A program made the translations under genes and the position numbers. Below the pieces are notes generated by a model. The model did no database searches. It was given only the letters and a program-made list of their open reading frames with translations, and was not told the origin of the DNA. From Phellopilus nigrolimitatus (Eukaryota; Basidiomycota; Agaricomycetes; Hymenochaetales; Hymenochaetaceae), in assembly GCA_021029095.1 (NCBI GenBank), contig JAJOHG010000014.1, positions 248,001-312,000 on the forward strand: a stretch of 64,000 bases of DNA, read 5' to 3'. Each line of letters opens with the position of its first letter. Position 1 is the first letter of the stretch. Positions 57,901-64,000 of this stretch are shown here, one piece after another.

Positions 57901-59150
57901 TTCGCCTATATTACTAACACTCGATCCTCATGCTGTCCGAAGCTATACATATGATGCGCGTGTTTACTTCTTGAGTCCGAATTATCGTTGGCTTTCCCAT
58001 ATCGTCGATGTCTTCCGTTGCCGCTAGCTAAAGAGATACCCTTCAGGTGCATTGCATTCCTGAGCGCTGCCTCCTGAGATAATTATCCTCGGCGAGGAAA
58101 CGTTTCAACACATTACTGGCATTTGCACCAGTGAGTTGTGCCACATTGAACTTATCACAGAAAAGCACCATACATTATCCGATTTCAGTAACAGAGCCGC
58201 TGACGCAATCGATAATCTGCCCTGGCTGAAATAAATCTGAAGCTCGTGACGGCCTTGTCTGCTGCATCTTGGTGAGTAGCGCGCGCGCGGATAACATTTT
58301 AGAATACGTTCCCTACGTGCCTCGCTCCGTTCTCGCCGGAAGGTATGCTTATCCACGGATGGTTTGTCCAGTTCCCCTACATACACTAAACCCCATACAC
58401 GCAATCGAGCGTGTTTTGATGCGCCGCTTAAGTTTTGATCGCTTCGCGAAGTCTATCCAAAACGCTACTTTAGTCGAAGCAGCGGAACCCGAGCTCACCA
58501 TCGCAATGCTTCTCCGTCAACGTCGGCGCCGCTTGTGCCTTGCAGTTATCGGCTATGGTGCTCGTACTTCCGGATCTCAACACGTTTTGAATATGTACAC
58601 TAACACGAACGACATCAACTTCGAAATATATCCAAAACATCACAATAAGCATGTTTATAGCGAGGCAAATCATGAATATATTCCACAAAAGAGTATAATG
58701 AGAACTACGTGTAATAGCAAGATGTAGCGATACAAAGCATAAGCAGGAGATGAAGAAGAGAGTCTAAATATAGCGAAACTTCTGAGATACAGACATCGTA
58801 CCGTGGTCCTGACATGCGTAGACGGAACATACAATGATTTTAGAGACAACATAAATTATGTACTCCCTTATCCTCGGGATACTATAACATGGAAGTTATC
58901 CACTCACTGTACGATGCGAGCGGAGCAGAATCAGAGACACCAGGATTTCCTATTAGATACAGTGAAGCAAAAGAGGACCGAAAGCAGAGAAGCAAAGACA
59001 TCCAAAGAGACCAGAAAGCGACCGCAAAGAGCAGATGGGAAGAAACTCCGAAGACTATACGTGACAGAAGCGTGCTTCAGAAGGGGGTATTTCGCGACTG
59101 TTCGACTTTTTGCGCTTGATAGACTGGAAGAAAGAAAACGAGGCAGACCA
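54918..59150. other. Gene-poor stretch
   Basis: Apart from the F-box-like remnants at 55,055-55,915, I see no gene I can support over about 4.2 kb. Short frames at 56,322-56,534, 57,818-58,027 and 58,269-58,727 have no recognisable motif or splice partners. Confidence 0.45.
55055..55915 (+). pseudogene. Degraded F-box/LRR-like gene remnants
   Basis: Several plus-strand frames in sequence look like pieces of one Leu-rich agaric F-box-type protein. They are MRELFSHVIGHHDEENTSFK (about 55,120), FNAAIRRLSNLLTWEEDSEH (about 55,664) and ADVVRIIEWCTPEDPWKQPE, ending at a TAG near 55,913. They are separated by stops and frame changes without obvious splice sites. Assignment to the F-box family rests on general character and is weak. 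Confidence 0.3.
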
Positions 59151-62100
59151 TCAGCAGACATAAGGCAAGGCAAGTGGAACAAACGTACGCGCAACAGGAA
59201 ATATGAAACTCAGGCGACGCAGAGCAGTGACAATAATGTCGAGCTCCGCCTCGACGCCGAAGCAGGGTACGACGCCGGACACATCGCGAGCGGACTCCAT
59301 GTTTCCGCCCCACATGCGCTCGCGAAGCAGCACGTCCGACACGCACATCCAGCACGTCTACTCACAAGAACATGCATCAGTAAAGAAGTTGCTCATGAGT
59401 CTTAAAAAGGGTATGACGCACCCCGATGACCGGGTCGAGCAGCGCGAAGTCTGCGTCGCTCAGCTGGCGCACAATGCTCGTTACTGCAGCCGCAGAACGC
59501 ACGCACGCGGTGTGCGCATGGACGTCCGCCTGCGCGCGCGGATGATGCATCTGTATCGTAGCCCCGTGGGTGAGCGTGTGCACGAGCGCGAGTTCCAAGT
59601 CCACGTGCGTTGGCGCGGCGGCGGCGTACGCGGACGTCGGTACTGAGGACGACACGACGACGTAGCTAGGCAGCGAAGCCATGAAGTGCATGAGCGCGAA
59701 CTCGAGCTGCGTGAGTTGCTCCCATTGTGTAGGCTCTGCCTGCACTATTATTTATTCGAATCACTTAAGATGGTGAATTTTACCAAACATAAGAAAAATA
59801 CTCACTTGACGCGATCCTCGCCGCGCGCTCGAAAAACGCGGCGGCCTTCGCCTTCAATGCCTTCGTACAGCGGCTCGTTGACGTAGGTGCAATTGTAAAG
59901 TCCGGGTCATATAGGGACCCAAGACTCGTATAGTCCGCGTTTTCGCGTGTCACCTCCACATCCGCGTTCCACGGCCAAACCGTGCAGATGCGCAGCTGCG
60001 GGTGCTCGTCATCGGGAAGACTGCTCGGCAAGCCCGTCGCGACGCTCCAGCAGCGATCTACGATAAACACGCTCCAGAACGCGGAAACGCGGTCTGCGTG
60101 TGCGCGAGCGCTGCGTGCCGTAGGAAGCGCGACCGCAGGCGCAGGCGTGCCCGCCCACGAGCCCGCGCCTGCCATCACACCAGAGGACGGCGGGCCAGAG
60201 AACGGGAACGCGGATGAGTACGCAGAAGAGGAGGATTCGGGTTCCAATTGTGGGGATGCCGATGCCGATGCGGCTGGTGGACGCCACACGGCACTGCTGA
60301 TTTGATGCATGCCGAGCGCGACAGCAAGCCGAGCGGCGGCACTCGCGTGGTAGTATCCTTCAAGAAGGCGAGCCTTGCCGAAGAAGTACACTGCGAGGAG
60401 CGCAGACGCCTGTACGGCATCGACGAGGGGCGTGCCCGCCTCTTCCTCGGTCTCGTCTGCGCTTGTGCTCGAGGTGGGCAATGCGGGCACGAACGCGGAG
60501 GAGGATGATGACGATGATGAAGATGTCGGGGAAGGGTGAGAGGATCGCGCGGGGGAAGACGACGTGGACGCCGAGGACGATGTATCTGACGTGGCGGCTT
60601 CTCCCGCCTCGAGCGCCGCGGCGATCCCGCGCAACGCGCGGGTGAGAAAGTGCGGCTCGTGCGCCGACAAATCTGTAGCGCCTTCCGCCCCTGCGGCCGC
60701 GTGGACCGAGGAAAAGTGGCACGACAAGAGGAAGAGCGCGTTCGCAAATGCAGGGTGAGCAGGCGGTGCGCGGAGCTCGTCACTGTTAGTTTTCTGAAGC
60801 TGATTTTGTTGGTATAATTGAAAGGTTTTCGAGAAGTCAAGGTCAAGCCGCTGGTACAGCCGCTCTGGAGACACGTCTAAACCGCACTGCTGTGCGTGTG
60901 GGAGGAAAATCTCCAGTCTGTTACGATCGAGCGGTAGACGCAAGTTACCGCGCACCGCGAATGATTTCGAGAAGATCGACGACGGAGAAAAGTTCGCCGA
61001 GGTCGAAGACAGATGGAGAAGTATGAATCGATCGAAAAATCACAGATGGCGATGTAGACAAAGCCAAAATGAAAGGAAGAAGAAGAAAAAAAGTGAGTTA
61101 CACGTCCGAGTAAGATAAACGAAGGAGAGAACGTACAGCATTTTGCGCTGCGCGGGCTGAAGCTCCTCGGCCTCCCAGCTCTTTCCCGAGCTCGCACGCA
61201 GTCCCATGAACGTACCTGAGCCAGATGCAGGTATACTGCTTCCGCTTGCAAGCGCAGCTGCCGTCGAAAGATCAGGCATCCCGTTGTCGAAGAGGGTCGC
61301 CTGCTCCACGCCCATGGCCATTCCCGGGTTCATTCCAAAGCTGGAAGTGGAAGCACCAAACATCTCCATTCCCATCCCCATTTCCATTCCGTGCTGCGCA
61401 GCCCACTGGGACCCTTCGCGGGAGCCCGAACCGCTCGAATGTGGCGAGTGCCCGCTCGAAGACGCGGGAAGGCCGAAGAACAGCGAGTCATGTGTATTAG
61501 CGTACATCTGGCTTTGGCTCGGCTGCGAAGGAAGCGTCGGTGCAGGCATAGGATAAGAGCTTCCGGGAAGGGCGGACGCGCCGAGCGCAAGAGGCGAGAA
61601 TGAAATCGCACCGGAACCGGTGCCGGAACCCGAAGCAGAGGCGGGACCAGAGCCTGAGCCAGAACCAGAAGCGACGGGCGAGAGCGAGTGACTTTGGTGC
61701 GTGTGCCCAGCGTGTTCTGAGAAGCCATACGCACCAAGCTGCATGCTCATTCCAATGCCTGTCTCCATGCTCAGATCCAGTCCAGCCACGTCTGCGTATC
61801 CCTGGTCTCCGCCAAACATGCCTGCAAGCTGATTGGCTTCGAGCGCGTCGACGACGCCTTCCTCGCCCTCGAGCTCAAGAATGCGACTCTCGAGTTTAGA
61901 AATCTTCTCCTGAAGAATTTGCGTGCGGCTCTTCTGCCGTCCATCGTCATATTCGCACTCCTCGGCACGGTTCGCCTTGACGCACTGTCGACATGTAGGT
62001 TTTGTGGCATCACATTTCTGGAGTCATTTAAGAGAGAAGACGATGATAAAGACAGTCAGCTAAATGAGTTCACGGGCTCGGTGAGGGGCGGGGATGGGGA

Positions 62101-62291
62101 AGATGAACAACGTACCATCTTGCGCTTCCTAAGGAACGCCGCATGACCGTGAGCACTCGACATCGCATATAAGGCAGGCGAGGCGCGGCGTACCTGCAGC
62201 TCAGACAGGCGGAGCCCCGTTGAAGGGGGTTGCCGCCCTTGCGCGCCATCCGCGCGTCGTGGTCTTCATGCTCGATTCTGTCAGAGGGCAT
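59151..62291 (-). CDS. Zn2Cys6 fungal transcription factor
   Basis: Exons: complement(59151..59357, 59422..59744, 59806..60917, 61137..62017, 62116..62128, 62194..62291), 2,634 nt, 877 aa; phases close. The binuclear zinc cluster has Cys at residues 29, 32, 39, 46, 49 and 58 (spacing x2, x6, x6, x2, x8), starting SACLSCRKRKMKCDATKPTC. It is split by a 13-nt exon. A short coiled coil follows (QEKISKLESRILELEGEE), then a Gly/Ser/Met-rich linker. The fungal-specific regulatory domain begins at LEIFLPHAQQCGLDVS and includes HPAFANALFLLSC and GMHQISSAVW. Targets are unknown. The 219-nt intron 60,918-61,136 might hide a further small exon. Confidence 0.85.
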
Positions 62292-64000
62292 CGCGCTGGT
62301 CCACTTGCTCTATTCGTTACCGAGTTATGATGCTATCGCAGGACAGGCGCCTTAAGGGGGGGCGAGGCGAAATGCCGATGGTAGCGGTGTTTGCTGGTCT
62401 GTACTTAGACCTGCTCACCGGGAATCTAAAGACTGGCGGGGAATGCTGAACTCCGTCCTTCGCTGCACATATTTGAAGAGGAAGAAGAACCTCGAAAACA
62501 TTCTTGTACATTCTTGTTGCCGGCGCTCGAGATCATCACCGATCTACCGTTTTGCGCATATCACTTGCACATCCTCGCGTGGCTCTGGCTTACCCCAGCT
62601 AACCCTGAATCTAAGATCTGCGAAGTCGAGCAGGGTCTAGCGAAACTTAGCGAAACCCGAACGCTCCAGCCAATGCGAGTCGAAGGTGTGTTCCGGAAGC
62701 CTAAATCAGGAAATACTTGGTACTTCGCGGTGATCGGCACTCACATCGGAGTCATAAAGGGAAACGCGTGTTGTTGATGGCCGACCCATGCCGAATGATT
62801 AGGTATTGTCCTAGTTCACCTCCATTTCCGTTGTCCACGGTGCACACAGCTACAATCGACTCGAGTCAATCCACGACACGTCACATAGAAGGTTTCTGTC
62901 TCTCGCACGCGCGTGCGCCTCGCTCAGCTTCCACAAGTACGAAAATCAGAATCAATGTGCACGATCAGTCGACTTCACATCCACGAGTCGGAACAGTGAT
63001 TTGTATATATGAGAAGCAGAAGCCTGTTCAAGCCCGCAGTGCTTTGGTTCCGCCCTCGTCAGACTAACACCGATCACTCGCCTATCACCTCGCAACTTAC
63101 TTCCTTGCCGACGGCGGAGGCTCTCCTATGTAACTCACGTATGCGTGCATGTTGTGATCATGACGAACATTGCAGGTGGGTCCAGAAAGTGTCCGCCATG
63201 CCTATATATGAAAATTCGATCCCATCCGCGCTGCAGCCAGCTCACTACCCGATTTACCGTCGGCATCATCCCCAACCTCAACCAAACACTGGCTTCAAAT
63301 CACGCAAAATCCAGGTTGAATTCAAATAAATATGATCTATTAGACACATGAGACAGAGATACAAACATGTGCATCGGGATTTGAGTTGCAGAATGACTTG
63401 CTGGGCTGGCTGCAGCCGCGGATGAGAACGAATTTCCACATATAGGCATGGCGGACACTTTCTGGATCCACTTGTAGTGCATGCTGCCGTGATGTCTGCT
63501 CAGTTCTCTTCAAAATCTCTCCACAGCTATGCTTCGTAATAATATAGAGATCCAATAGACTCGCGCTCGTTCAAATTGCCAGAAATTCCGGGCACATATC
63601 TATCAAAGAAGCCGAAAATCGCTCACCATTCTGAAGAAGGTGAGCCACATATTCCCTGAACATCTGTTCTTCTGCGAAAGAAAAATGTTGCAAAACGAGT
63701 CGAAAGTTGGCGCCACTCAGCGCTAGTGTAATTACTTACGGGCGCCGTCGCTCGTCTATCAGGATGGTGACCGTTTATCAGAGAAAATTTGACAACAAAG
63801 TACGACAATGTTACGATAACGTCCGAACGTCGCCCACAGAAAACACATTGCCAGTCCGCGACGGCTTGATGCCACACGCGCGCGCTCATAGGCATACATA
63901 GTCGATGATCTTCATCCTGCTTACCTCATAGCCATGTGGCACGCAGTTTACTGCAGCTTTGCGCGTCGTGGCGGCCGAGAATTCTAGCTCATATCTTGTT
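62292..64000. other. Sparse right edge
   Basis: The transcription-factor promoter lies at the left. There is a MITE at 63,173-63,474. On the minus strand, an AG-GT-bounded 45-nt segment near 63,627-63,671 would encode EEQMFREYVAHLLQN and might be an internal exon of a gene entering from the right; I cannot confirm it. Confidence 0.35.
63173..63474. mobile_element. Tc1/mariner-like MITE (302 bp)
   Basis: The left end CAGGTGGGTCCAGAAAGTGT pairs with the right-end reverse complement CAAGTGGATCCAGAAAGTGT. Inverted similarity continues for about 75 bp through GTCCGCCATGCCTATAT. TA follows on the right (63,475-63,476); on the left it is TG, a likely decayed TA. It shares its terminus type with the MITEs at 40.8 and 53.7 kb. 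Non-coding. Confidence 0.82.

Noticed and set aside
1..64000. tRNA or rRNA genes
   Set aside because: I found no A-box/B-box pair with a foldable cloverleaf and no rRNA-like core while reading. A tRNAscan-type search would settle this.

Overview
The window reads as nuclear DNA of a mushroom-forming basidiomycete (Agaricomycetes). Genes are split by many 50-75 nt introns with GT..AG ends, core eukaryotic genes are present (SF3B4, COX17, OST48, Rab11, insulysin), and there are expanded F-box and PARP-like families of the kind typical of agaric genomes. All exon models were assembled by hand. They are trusted mainly where splice phases close over many exons or where two paralogous copies agree.

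Layout. (1) Bases 1-18,773 form a very large inverted duplication. The left arm (about 1-5,785) and right arm (about 18,773-10,405) carry the same gene order: a PARP-domain ADP-ribosyltransferase, an F-box protein and a Ser/Thr-rich unknown protein. The arms enclose a 4.6-kb single-copy core with a glutathione S-transferase, the splicing factor SF3B4 and the copper chaperone COX17. The left PARP gene is intact; the right one has an in-frame stop between catalytic positions. The right arm also carries a 2.58-kb foldback-type transposon with 1.1-1.3 kb inverted repeats, a 7-bp target duplication and an exact empty site in the left arm. (2) Bases 18,970-35,000 hold a decayed glyoxalase-like gene, two more F-box genes, a 12-exon amino-acid permease, a LACTB2-like metallo-beta-lactamase, a decayed RPA1 fragment and a 14-exon insulysin/Ste23 protease. 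(3) Bases 35,200-48,200 hold a glycogen-targeting PP1 subunit (RVxF plus CBM21), an isochorismatase-like hydrolase, a Cys-rich unknown and a Rab11/Ypt3 GTPase with a 5-nt exon. (4) Bases 48,800-54,920 hold a tandem pair of AhpD/CMD-like genes, the OST48 oligosaccharyltransferase subunit and a small three-helix membrane protein. (5) Bases 54,918-59,150 are gene-poor, with F-box-like remnants. (6) Bases 59,151-62,291 encode a Zn2Cys6 transcription factor, followed by sparse sequence.

Three non-autonomous Tc1/mariner-like MITEs with a shared CAGGTGGGT-type terminus lie at 40.8, 53.7 and 63.2 kb. I see no prokaryote-style operon or CRISPR array, and no convincing tRNA or rRNA gene. The most unusual feature is the inverted-duplicated PARP/F-box cassette around housekeeping genes, together with the foldback element that entered one arm afterwards.
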